In this document: piece after piece, positions 1-5,682 of the stretch
Position numbering within the stretch: the first letter of the stretch is position 1
How the letters are laid out: each line of letters opens with the position of its first letter
Assembly (NCBI GenBank): GCA_003648085.1
Contig: QMOC01000202.1
Span: forward strand, 1 to 5,682
Direction of reading: 5' to 3'
DNA length: 5,682 bases
DNA from: Chloroflexota bacterium
GTDB lineage: Bacteria; Chloroflexota; Anaerolineae; B4-G1
The notes under the pieces: model-generated
What the model was told of the DNA's origin: nothing
Database searches by the model: none
What the model saw: the letters and a program-made list of their open reading frames with translations, nothing else
Made by a program: the position numbers and the translations under genes

Positions 1-51
1 AGAAAAGGCCGGACGTCCCACTGATTTTAGCCACACCCGTGCAAAACTCGA

Positions 52-75
52 CGGAGGCCCCGATTTATCGGGGTT
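52..75 (+). repeat. Hairpin unit A
   Basis: The tag CGGAGG (52-57) is followed by the perfect 6-bp stem CCCCGA/TCGGGG around the loop TTTA, then TT. It is the left outer unit of the composite repeat. Confidence 0.75.
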
Positions 76-105
76 GGATCTTTGGGATTTCCCGTGGCCA
101 GGATT

Positions 106-129
106 CGGATGCCCCAACTTGTTGGGGTT
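106..129 (+). repeat. Hairpin unit B
   Basis: The tag is CGGATG, one mismatch from the other units. It is followed by the 6-bp stem CCCCAA/TTGGGG around the loop CTTG, then TT. The C and G of the loop could also pair. It is the inner left unit. Confidence 0.75.
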
Positions 130-140
130 GCCCGCCGGCA

Positions 141-164
141 AACCCGAACAAGTTCGGACCTCCG
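141..164 (-). repeat. Hairpin unit C
   Basis: Read on the - strand, the tag CGGAGG is followed by TCCGAA/TTCGGG around the loop CTTG, then TT. The outermost pair is a T-G wobble and the other five are Watson-Crick pairs. It is the inner right unit, opposed to unit B. Confidence 0.75.
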
Positions 165-203
165 GTGCGCCCACCACGGCAACTCTCAGAGAGCCTCGGG
201 GTT

Positions 204-227
204 TTCCCGGCAGAAGCCGGGCCTCCG
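204..227 (-). repeat. Hairpin unit D
   Basis: Read on the - strand, the tag CGGAGG is followed by the perfect 6-bp stem CCCGGC/GCCGGG around the loop TTCT, then AA. It is the right outer unit of the composite repeat. Confidence 0.75.
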
Positions 228-281
228 ACCCCCCTTTGCACCGAGAACCGGCGAATAAACACGCTAAGCACCCACGTCAGT

Positions 282-309
282 TTGCCTGAACGGGCAGGAT
301 GAATACAAT
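282..309 (+). promoter_or_regulatory. Putative sigma70-type promoter for the dnaG-rpoD transcript
   Basis: The -35 box TTGCCT (282-287) matches 4 of 6 consensus bases and the -10 box TACAAT (304-309) matches 5 of 6, with a 16-bp spacer. The region turns abruptly A+T-rich here. Transcription would start near 316, leaving a leader of about 93 nt before dnaG. A small inverted repeat (TGCC 284-287, GGCA 294-297) overlaps the -35 box and could be an operator, but it is too short to claim. Confidence 0.5.
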
Positions 310-408
310 ATATATAGTTGAGAAGATGTTGACCACGAATTGCCACGGAAAGCACTTCGGCGAACCGACGGCTGAGAATGCCTGGATTTTGCGGGGCGAC
401 AGTTACCG

Positions 409-2316
409 GTGAGCGTTATTGACGAGATTAAAGACCGCCTCGACATCGTCGAGGTCATCTCTTCCTACATTCCGCTGCAGAAAGCAGGGCGGAACTATAA
501 AGCCCTGTGTCCTTTCCATTCCGAGAAGACCCCCTCCTTCGTCGTCTTCCCCGACAGCCAGCGTTGGCACTGCTTCGGAGCCTGTGGTGAGGGAGGCGAT
601 GTCTTCACCTTCGTGATGAAGCAGGAGGGCTGGGACTTCCGCACTGCATTGGAGGAACTGGCGCGACGGGCGGGCGTCGAACTGCGGCCCCGCACCCCGG
701 CGCAAAGGCAGGCGGAGGAGGAGGCCGACCGGCTGCGTGGGCTCCTGGCGGAAGCGGCTCGGTACTATCACCACCTCCTGCGCCACGCACCGGAAGCCGA
801 AGCGGCGCGGACCTACGTCGCCCGACGCGGACTGAGCAACGAGACGGTCGCTCGCTTCACGCTTGGCTATAGCCTCCCGGGTTGGGAGAGCGCACGGGGC
901 CACCTGACCGAACGAGGCTACACAATCGAGGAACTCGTGAAGGCCGGATTGCTCGTGCAGCGGGAGGACAGCGGCAGCACTTACGACCGCTTCCGTGACC
1001 GCCTGATGATCCCCATCCGTGACTTGCAGGGGCGTGTGATCGGCTTTGGAGCCAGGACGCTCGATCCGGAGGGAGTGCCCAAGTACATCAACTCCCCCCA
1101 GACACCGCTCTTCGACAAGGGCCGCACGCTCTTTGGGCTGGACCTAGCGCGGCAGGCCATCCGCCGCGAAGACCGAGTCGTCATCGTCGAGGGCTACATG
1201 GACGTGATGCAAGCCCACCAGGCGGGGTTCGCCAACGTGGTGGCCCAGATGGGCACGGCGCTGACCGAAGCACAACTCAAACAACTCCAGCGTTACACCA
1301 AACGGTTCGTACTCGCGCTCGACCCCGATGCGGCAGGCGTGCAGGCGACACTGCGCGGCGTCGAAGTGGCACGCGAGGCACTGGAGCGGGAATGGGAGCC
1401 GATCTTCGACCCGCGAGGACTGGTGGGGTACGAAGCCCGACTGGGAGCGGAGATCCGCGTCCTCCGCCTCCCACGCGGCCAAGACCCGGACGACCTGATC
1501 CGTGAAGACCCACGGCGTTGGGCTGCGATGGTCGAGGAAGCGGTCCCCGTGGTGGACTTCTACCTTCAAATTCTGCTGGAAGGACTCGCCCCGGACGACA
1601 CCAAAGCCAAGGCCCGCGTGGTGGATACATTGCTGCCGATCCTGCGGGCGGTGGCGAACCCGGTCGAGCGGGAGGACTACGCGCAGAAGATAGCGAGGGC
1701 ACTACGGGTGGATGCACGCGCCGTGCACGCCCGCCTGCGCAGCGCCGAGCGCCGGAGCGCACGACTACAGCGCGGCACGGCCCGCACCCAGGAGAGAGCG
1801 CCATCACGAGGCGTGACAGCCGACCTGGAGGGGCACTGCCTGACGATGCTTCTGCAACGGCCCGGTATCCTCTCACAGATCAATGACGCACTCAGAGAAA
1901 GCCAACTGGAGCCCCTGCGAGGACAGGACTTCCAAGATGTGGGTTACCGGGCAATCTTCGAAGCGTGGGAGACGCTCCTGACGACCGAGCACCCTGTCCC
2001 CATCGAAGCGCTGCGAGCACAGTTGCCCACCGACCTGCATGCGCGGCTGGAGGGATTGCTCACACCCGACGAAGCCACACTTGCCGACGAGCAATTGGTG
2101 CGCGACGTCGTGCTGACGCTCCTACGACTACGAGAACGCAACCTCAGACAGTTGGGCCAGGAACTGAGTTTCCTGACCCTTGAGGCCCAGGAGGCGGGGG
2201 ACATCCGGGCGGAACAGTATATCGAGGCCCTGCGAGCGTACAGAGAGACACTCCTGCGCACACAACAGGCGCTGGCACAGCGCTGGGGATGGATGAGCCG
2301 AGGCAGGGCAGCCTGA
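409..2316 (+). CDS. dnaG: DNA primase DnaG
   Basis: This is the replicative primase, which makes the short RNA primers for leading- and lagging-strand synthesis and is recruited by the replicative helicase DnaB. It has 635 residues, a usual length for the family. The N-terminal CHC2-type zinc finger shows C34, H37, C55 and C59; the last two cysteines are three residues apart rather than the usual two. The primase catalytic core includes the [13 protein letters not shown] segment (193-205), PKYINSP (224-230), the TOPRIM glutamate in EGYMD (261-265) and the metal-binding pair in DPD (305-307). The segment at about 326-350 looks like an insertion before the QDPDDLI motif (358-364). Residues from about 470 to the end form the poorly conserved helicase-binding region. 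The GTG start is favoured because family similarity begins at once ([16 protein letters not shown]) and an in-frame stop lies at 373-375. The ribosome binding site is weak (GGGG, 12 nt upstream). It is followed after 28 bases by rpoD. Confidence 0.97.
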   Translation: MSVIDEIKDRLDIVEVISSYIPLQKAGRNYKALCPFHSEKTPSFVVFPDSQRWHCFGACGEGGDVFTFVMKQEGWDFRTALEELARRAGVELRPRTPAQRQAEEEADRLRGLLAEAARYYHHLLRHAPEAEAARTYVARRGLSNETVARFTLGYSLPGWESARGHLTERGYTIEELVKAGLLVQREDSGSTYDRFRDRLMIPIRDLQGRVIGFGARTLDPEGVPKYINSPQTPLFDKGRTLFGLDLARQAIRREDRVVIVEGYMDVMQAHQAGFANVVAQMGTALTEAQLKQLQRYTKRFVLALDPDAAGVQATLRGVEVAREALEREWEPIFDPRGLVGYEARLGAEIRVLRLPRGQDPDDLIREDPRRWAAMVEEAVPVVDFYLQILLEGLAPDDTKAKARVVDTLLPILRAVANPVEREDYAQKIARALRVDARAVHARLRSAERRSARLQRGTARTQERAPSRGVTADLEGHCLTMLLQRPGILSQINDALRESQLEPLRGQDFQDVGYRAIFEAWETLLTTEHPVPIEALRAQLPTDLHARLEGLLTPDEATLADEQLVRDVVLTLLRLRERNLRQLGQELSFLTLEAQEAGDIRAEQYIEALRAYRETLLRTQQALAQRWGWMSRGRAA

Positions 2317-2344
2317 ACACCTACACCTGTGGGGCTTGAGTACG

Positions 2345-3985
2345 ATGACAGGAGAAAAAGAACACCAATCTACACCAATTGGTACAGCAGATAAGCCGGC
2401 GATGCGAGCGACGAGGGGCATCCTCGACGCTCCGGATCGCGACCCACCGGTGCTGCCCGATGCTAATTTGGCGCCATCGGCAATTGATGAGAGCCTCCCA
2501 GACGAGCAGGGGGACACTGCCATCTGGGACGAAGTGGAGGAACCCACCCCTGACGAACTAGAAGAAATCGAGGAAGAAGAACTGACGGATACCGCACGCG
2601 AAGCATTGCTTGAAGTTACGGATGACCCGGTACGCATGTACCTGCGGGAGATTGGGCGGGTGCCCCTCCTGGAACCACACCAGGAGATATGGCTCTCTAC
2701 CCAGCGAGAGGCAGCCGTTCATCTTAAGGACTTACAGGCTCGTTTGAAAGAGCAGAGCGGACGACCACCAACAGGACAGGAAACCCTGACTGCCTTGATG
2801 AATTCGCTCCGCAAGGCCTGGTCGGCCATACTCAAGAACTGTAGCCACCTGAATCTGCCTTTGCCTGACCTGGCCGCATTGGTAAATGAGGCCGCAGCAC
2901 TCCGCCACGCATTGATGCCGGAGAGCCCTTCGTATCTCTACAACTACCTGGAGCAGATAGGCTGGTCAGAATCGGAAGATGAAACCTGGAAAGCGCTCAC
3001 CAGCAATCTCTTCGACGTCTTGATCCTGCTCTACCTGCTGCCTGAATCCACACTGGACCTGCTGCGTGAGGAGTGGCGTAAGCGGAAGAAGTTCCCCTCA
3101 CCGCGCAAGATCAGGCACAGGGTACCAGGTGAAGAGGAAATTGCAGCGACATGGGCCAATCTGGAAGAGCGAGCCCTAGAGGCCCAGCAACTTCTGACCC
3201 GGGCCAACCTGCGATTGGTGGTCAACGTCGCCAAGCACTATACGGGGCGCGGTATCTCATTCCTCGACCTGATCCAAGAAGGAAATATCGGGCTACTCCG
3301 AGCCGTCCAGAAATTCGACCACACCAAAGGATTCAAGTTTTCGACCTACGCCACCTGGTGGGTCCGGCAGGCGATTGGCCGGGCCATTGCAGACCAGGCC
3401 CGTACCATCCGCATCCCCGTGCACATGGTGGAGACGATCAATCGTCTCCTCCGTCTCCAGCGGCAGATGGCACAGGAACTGGGACGAGAGCCCACGGTGG
3501 AGGAACTGGCACTGGAGTCGAATCTATTGGAGCCGGAGGAGACGGAGGCCATCCTCGCCGCACAAACCGCAGGAGAACCGCTACCGCCTTCACTGGAGCG
3601 CCGCCTGCGTCGCGCTGCGGCCAAAGTGCGAAGCATTATGCGCATCTCGCAGGAGCCAATGTCGCTGGAGATGCCGGTGGGGGCGGAGGACAGCGGCCTG
3701 CTGGGTGATTTTATCGAGGACGAGACCATCCTGGGGCCGGTTGACGCAACCTCCAACCAACTGCTCAAGGAGCAAATACGTTCCATCCTCAATTCGCTCA
3801 GTGAGCGGGAGCGCGCGGTGCTGGAGATGCGCTTCGGACTGAAGGACGGAGAAAGCCACACGCTGGAAGAGGTCGGGCGCGCCTTCGGTGTAACACGCGA
3901 GCGCGTGCGGCAGATCGAATCCAAGGCGCTCCGAAAGTTGCGCCACCCTGGCCGCAGCCGCAAACTGCGCGACTTTCTCGGCTAG
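2345..3985 (+). CDS. rpoD: Primary RNA polymerase sigma factor (sigma70/RpoD)
   Basis: This is the housekeeping sigma factor, which directs RNA polymerase to -35/-10 promoters. With the ATG at 2345 it has 546 residues. The acidic N-terminus (to about 92) shows no clear region 1.1 fold. Region 1.2 starts at [11 protein letters not shown] (94-104). A non-conserved insertion follows (about 121-272). Region 2.1 is [12 protein letters not shown] (288-299), region 2.2 is at 303-325, and regions 2.3-2.4 carry [14 protein letters not shown] (331-344) and ARTIRIP (352-358). Region 3 is interrupted by an extra segment of about 35 residues (392-427), then resumes with the sigma finger (GDFIEDE, 454-460). 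Region 4.2 contains the helix-turn-helix [19 protein letters not shown] (515-533). A TTG at 2336 would add three residues, but its only G-rich stretch is one base upstream, whereas that stretch suits the ATG better. It follows dnaG by 28 bases with no terminator, the conserved dnaG-rpoD arrangement. Confidence 0.97.
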   Translation: MTGEKEHQSTPIGTADKPAMRATRGILDAPDRDPPVLPDANLAPSAIDESLPDEQGDTAIWDEVEEPTPDELEEIEEEELTDTAREALLEVTDDPVRMYLREIGRVPLLEPHQEIWLSTQREAAVHLKDLQARLKEQSGRPPTGQETLTALMNSLRKAWSAILKNCSHLNLPLPDLAALVNEAAALRHALMPESPSYLYNYLEQIGWSESEDETWKALTSNLFDVLILLYLLPESTLDLLREEWRKRKKFPSPRKIRHRVPGEEEIAATWANLEERALEAQQLLTRANLRLVVNVAKHYTGRGISFLDLIQEGNIGLLRAVQKFDHTKGFKFSTYATWWVRQAIGRAIADQARTIRIPVHMVETINRLLRLQRQMAQELGREPTVEELALESNLLEPEETEAILAAQTAGEPLPPSLERRLRRAAAKVRSIMRISQEPMSLEMPVGAEDSGLLGDFIEDETILGPVDATSNQLLKEQIRSILNSLSERERAVLEMRFGLKDGESHTLEEVGRAFGVTRERVRQIESKALRKLRHPGRSRKLRDFLG

Positions 3986-4014
3986 ACCGAAACGAAACGA
4001 AGCATCTGCGAAAT

Positions 4015-4020
4015 GGAGGG
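4015..4020 (+). promoter_or_regulatory. Strong ribosome binding site deciding a TTG start
   Basis: GGAGGG lies six bases before the TTG at 4027. It is the best Shine-Dalgarno match of the three full genes, and it supports the TTG because no in-frame ATG lies nearby (the ATG at 4044 is in another frame). Confidence 0.8.
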
Positions 4021-4026
4021 TGTACC

Positions 4027-5451
4027 TTGCGACGTAGAACCGGATGTATCGCCTGGCTCATCATCGTTGCCATCGTCATTGTGCTTTTCCTCGCGTGGCA
4101 GTACTTCGACTACCGCCTGGCTACCCGCACTCTGCCCGTCGGGATGACGATGGCCGGTATGTCAGTGGAGGGAATGACGCGCGAACAAGCACTCAATGCG
4201 CTCGAGGTGGCCTTTGCCACACCTGTCGAACTTGAGTACCAGGAACAGCATCTCTCCCTCCCCCCCGATAGCGTCGAGTTGCGCTACGATGCCGAGGCCA
4301 CAGCAGCCAATCTAGATGCGGCACTGGCTGCACAGAGAGGACTCGATGGCTTCATCGCTCACATCCTGCGCCGCCCGCCCGCCCCAGTGGACGTCCCTGT
4401 GGTGGTCAGTTACTCGGACGAGCGGCTCGACGGCTTTCTGGCCCGCATTGCCGGACAGTACGACCAACCGCCACAGGAGCCGGTCCCACTCCCGGCCAGC
4501 CTGACCTTCCGCCCCGGTCAGCCGGGCCACGAACTGGATATCGAGGCCTCCCGCCCCCAGGTCGCCAAAGCCCTCGTCTCGGCTACCAACCGGCGAGTCG
4601 AACTGACCGTCCAGACGAAAGAGGCCCCACCGCTGGACCTGGACATACTGGGCCAGTTGCTCCAATCTCTCCTGGATGACCACGAGGGCCTGATACCCGG
4701 CATCTTCGTCAAGGACCTACAGACCGGGGATGAACTGGGGATCAACGCCGATGTCGCCTACGCCGGGTTGAGTGTGCTCAAGATCGCCATCCTGGAAGAA
4801 GCCTACCGGGCTCTCGACGAGCCTCCCGACGTCGAAATGACCCGACTGCTTAGCGAGACGATGACCCTCAGCGGTAATTTCACTGCCAATTTGCTGCTGC
4901 GGGACGTCATAGACAATGGTGACGAGTTTCAGGGGGCCGAAAACCTCACCGCTTCGATGCAGTATCTGGGGCTGAGAAACACCTTCATGGCGGCCCCCTA
5001 CGACGAAGAGGCTCCACTGACTATTGTCACGCCGGCCAATTCCCGTACCGACATTACCACCCGGCCCGACCCGTTCATACAGACCACGCCGCTGGACATA
5101 GGATTGCTATTGGAGATGATTTATCAGTGCAGCCACGGCGGCGGCGCGCTGATGGTCGCTTACCCCGGCGCTTTTACTGACGATGAGTGCAACCAGATGA
5201 TCGAGTGGATGAGTGAGAATCGCATTGATAGCCTCATCGAGGCCGGGGTCCCAGTGGGCACCAAAGTGGCACACAAACACGGCTGGACCGGCGACACCCA
5301 CGCCGATGCGGCGCTCGTGTTTAGCCCAGGCGGTGATTTCGTGCTCGTCATCTTTCTCTACCGTCCCGAATGGCTGGAATGGGAGGAGAGCGCACCCCTT
5401 ATGGCCGACATCGCCACTGCCACTTACAACTATTTCAACATCTCGCCATAG
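4027..5451 (+). CDS. Membrane-anchored VanW-type peptidoglycan-binding / serine hydrolase (beta-lactamase-fold) protein
   Basis: This is a 474-residue envelope protein. Arginines at 2-4 followed by a hydrophobic helix (about 8-24) and no cleavage site suggest a signal anchor with an outward-facing C-terminus. Residues about 35-205 resemble VanW/YoaR-type peptidoglycan-binding domains: LPVGMTMAGMSVEGMTREQA (36-55) and a second stretch at FRPGQPGHELD (161-171). Residues about 215-474 match the class A beta-lactamase/penicillin-binding fold: SVLK (249-252) as the SxxK nucleophile motif, SGN (282-284) as SxN, and KHG (417-419) in place of KTG. The expected omega-loop region (about 333-353) shows no clear glutamate for deacylation, so hydrolysis of beta-lactams is doubtful. 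A role in cell-wall remodelling or binding is inference. It starts 41 bases after rpoD with a strong ribosome binding site and no terminator between them, so it is probably cotranscribed. The pairing with replication and transcription genes may only reflect lineage gene order. Confidence 0.85.
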   Translation: MRRRTGCIAWLIIVAIVIVLFLAWQYFDYRLATRTLPVGMTMAGMSVEGMTREQALNALEVAFATPVELEYQEQHLSLPPDSVELRYDAEATAANLDAALAAQRGLDGFIAHILRRPPAPVDVPVVVSYSDERLDGFLARIAGQYDQPPQEPVPLPASLTFRPGQPGHELDIEASRPQVAKALVSATNRRVELTVQTKEAPPLDLDILGQLLQSLLDDHEGLIPGIFVKDLQTGDELGINADVAYAGLSVLKIAILEEAYRALDEPPDVEMTRLLSETMTLSGNFTANLLLRDVIDNGDEFQGAENLTASMQYLGLRNTFMAAPYDEEAPLTIVTPANSRTDITTRPDPFIQTTPLDIGLLLEMIYQCSHGGGALMVAYPGAFTDDECNQMIEWMSENRIDSLIEAGVPVGTKVAHKHGWTGDTHADAALVFSPGGDFVLVIFLYRPEWLEWEESAPLMADIATATYNYFNISP

Positions 5452-5560
5452 ACCTCACCTTATTCTGTCCTACTGCCGCGAGCATGCATCGCCAAACCGA
5501 TCAAGCGCTCATTACGACGGTTGGGAGCCATAGAACCACGAAAATGGTACCTTTGTCCAA

Positions 5561-5589
5561 TTGCATGTTTACTCACTTGGCTCTATAAT
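5561..5589 (+). promoter_or_regulatory. Putative sigma70-type promoter for a gene running off the right edge
   Basis: The -10 box TATAAT (5584-5589) is a perfect match and lies 17 bp after TTGCAT (5561-5566), which keeps the TTG of the -35 consensus (3 of 6 bases). Transcription would start near 5596. It lies in a locally A+T-rich stretch after the end of the preceding gene, which suggests a new transcription unit. Confidence 0.6.
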
Positions 5590-5614
5590 TCACAATACGT
5601 TAAGCGTATGCAGG

Positions 5615-5663
5615 AATCGGGATATGAAGTCTCTTGAGACTCGGCATATTGAGATAACCGATT
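5615..5663 (+). promoter_or_regulatory. Interrupted stem-loop covering the start of the truncated gene
   Basis: Three nested paired segments are visible: AATCGG (5615-5620) with CCGATT (5658-5663), ATATG (5622-5626) with CATAT (5645-5649), and AGTCTC (5628-5633) with GAGACT (5636-5641). The innermost can close as a CTTG tetraloop. The ATG at 5624 lies inside the second segment and the AGGA ribosome binding site (5612-5615) touches its base. In RNA this could hold translation down. A shorter stem, ATACG/CGTAT (5595-5609), lies at the predicted transcript start. Function is inference. Confidence 0.45.
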
Positions 5664-5682
5664 TTTCTTCCAGTGGACCTGC
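5624..5682 (+). CDS. Start of an unidentified protein gene, truncated by the window edge
   Basis: An ATG at 5624 opens a frame with no stop to the end of the window, giving about 19 residues that begin MKSLETRHIEITDF. AGGA (5612-5615) lies eight bases upstream as a ribosome binding site, and a promoter with a perfect -10 box ends 34 bases before the ATG. I do not recognise the protein, and the visible part is too short to assign a domain. A shorter competing frame from the ATG at 5608 ends after nine codons (TGA at 5635-5637) and overlaps this start out of frame; it could be a leader peptide or chance. The same bases form a stem-loop, so a non-coding or attenuator reading remains possible. 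Confidence 0.5.
   Translation, partial: MKSLETRHIEITDFSSSGP

Larger units (their letters stand above)
52..227. repeat. Composite palindromic repeat of four 24-nt hairpin units
   Basis: Four units of exactly 24 nt share one plan: a 6-nt tag (CGGAGG, once CGGATG), a 6-nt stem arm, a 4-nt loop, the complementary arm, then TT or AA. Two units lie on the + strand (52-75, 106-129) and two on the - strand (141-164, 204-227), so the pairs face each other tail to tail. A CCGTGG motif lies between the two units of each pair, 8 or 9 nt before the inner unit's tag, so the element is two related halves in inverted orientation. The stem sequences differ but stay paired, which suggests selection on structure. 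It resembles interspersed extragenic palindromes (REP/BIME-like) or a non-autonomous MITE-like element. It lies just upstream of the dnaG promoter and contains no gene I can support. That it is repeated elsewhere in the genome is inference. Confidence 0.75.

Noticed and set aside
39..302. Open frames on both strands across the region upstream of dnaG (for example 39-302 +, 74-289 +, 65-355 -)
   Set aside because: They run through the palindromic repeat, and their sequence is a translation of the hairpin units. Several frames are open at once because of the high G+C content. They lack a convincing ribosome binding site and any domain I recognise.
333..352. Short 10-nt period repeat (CCACGAATTG, CCACGGAAAG) in the dnaG leader
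   Set aside because: There are only two copies with 7 of 10 matching bases. It resembles degenerate CACGAA repeats seen in other genomes but is too short to call.
1277..1876. 199-residue open frame on the - strand inside dnaG
   Set aside because: It lies wholly within a well-supported gene, is rich in Arg, Pro, Ser and Gly as expected of antisense frames in GC-rich DNA, and shows no domain.
3346..3963. 205-residue open frame on the - strand inside rpoD
   Set aside because: It is antisense to the most conserved part of the sigma factor; its Ser/Arg-rich composition is the typical shadow of that gene.
5492..5524. Possible terminator after the third gene (CCAAACCG with CGGTTGG)
   Set aside because: The stem has a bulge and an 18-nt loop, and no T-run follows, so it does not meet the pattern of an intrinsic terminator.
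5610..5682. tRNA-like ends at the right edge (GCAGG pairs with CCTGC over 73 bases)
   Set aside because: There is no T-loop motif (GTTCGA-like) and no recognisable D-arm or anticodon arm at the right spacing; the 5-bp match is probably chance, and the window cuts the sequence there.

Overview
The window looks like a GC-rich (about 60% G+C by eye) bacterial chromosome segment, most likely from a Chloroflexota (Anaerolineae-like) organism. The lineage call is inference. It rests on the spacing of the DnaG zinc finger (C-x3-C where most DnaG proteins have C-x2-C), on lineage-style insertions in the primary sigma factor, and on a VanW-type/serine-hydrolase fusion protein of a kind I associate with that phylum. 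No 16S or other direct marker is present.

Layout. Bases 1-408 hold no gene I can support. They carry a striking composite palindromic repeat (52-227) built from four 24-nt hairpin units in two opposed pairs, then a plausible sigma70-type promoter (282-309) and a leader of roughly 90 nt. Next come three genes in a row on the + strand: dnaG (DNA primase, 409-2316, GTG start), rpoD (primary sigma factor, 2345-3985) and a membrane-anchored peptidoglycan-binding/serine-hydrolase-like protein (4027-5451, TTG start with a strong ribosome binding site). The gaps are 28 and 41 bases with no visible terminator, so a single transcript is likely. Bases 5452-5560 hold only weak inverted repeats and no convincing terminator. 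A good promoter (5561-5589, perfect TATAAT) follows, and a gene that starts at about 5624 runs off the right edge.

How the genes fit together. dnaG next to rpoD is the core of the classical macromolecular synthesis operon, which couples initiation of DNA replication to housekeeping transcription. No rpsU lies directly upstream here. The third gene adds a probable cell-envelope function to the same transcript. Its predicted active site keeps the nucleophile motif SxxK and an SGN motif but has KHG in place of KTG and no evident omega-loop glutamate, so it is more likely a PBP/beta-lactamase-fold envelope protein than a resistance beta-lactamase.

The least ordinary parts are the palindromic repeat upstream of dnaG, whose stems vary in sequence while keeping base pairing, and the inverted-repeat structure that overlaps the start codon of the truncated gene at the right edge. 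I did not see a defence system, CRISPR array, transposase or RNA gene.
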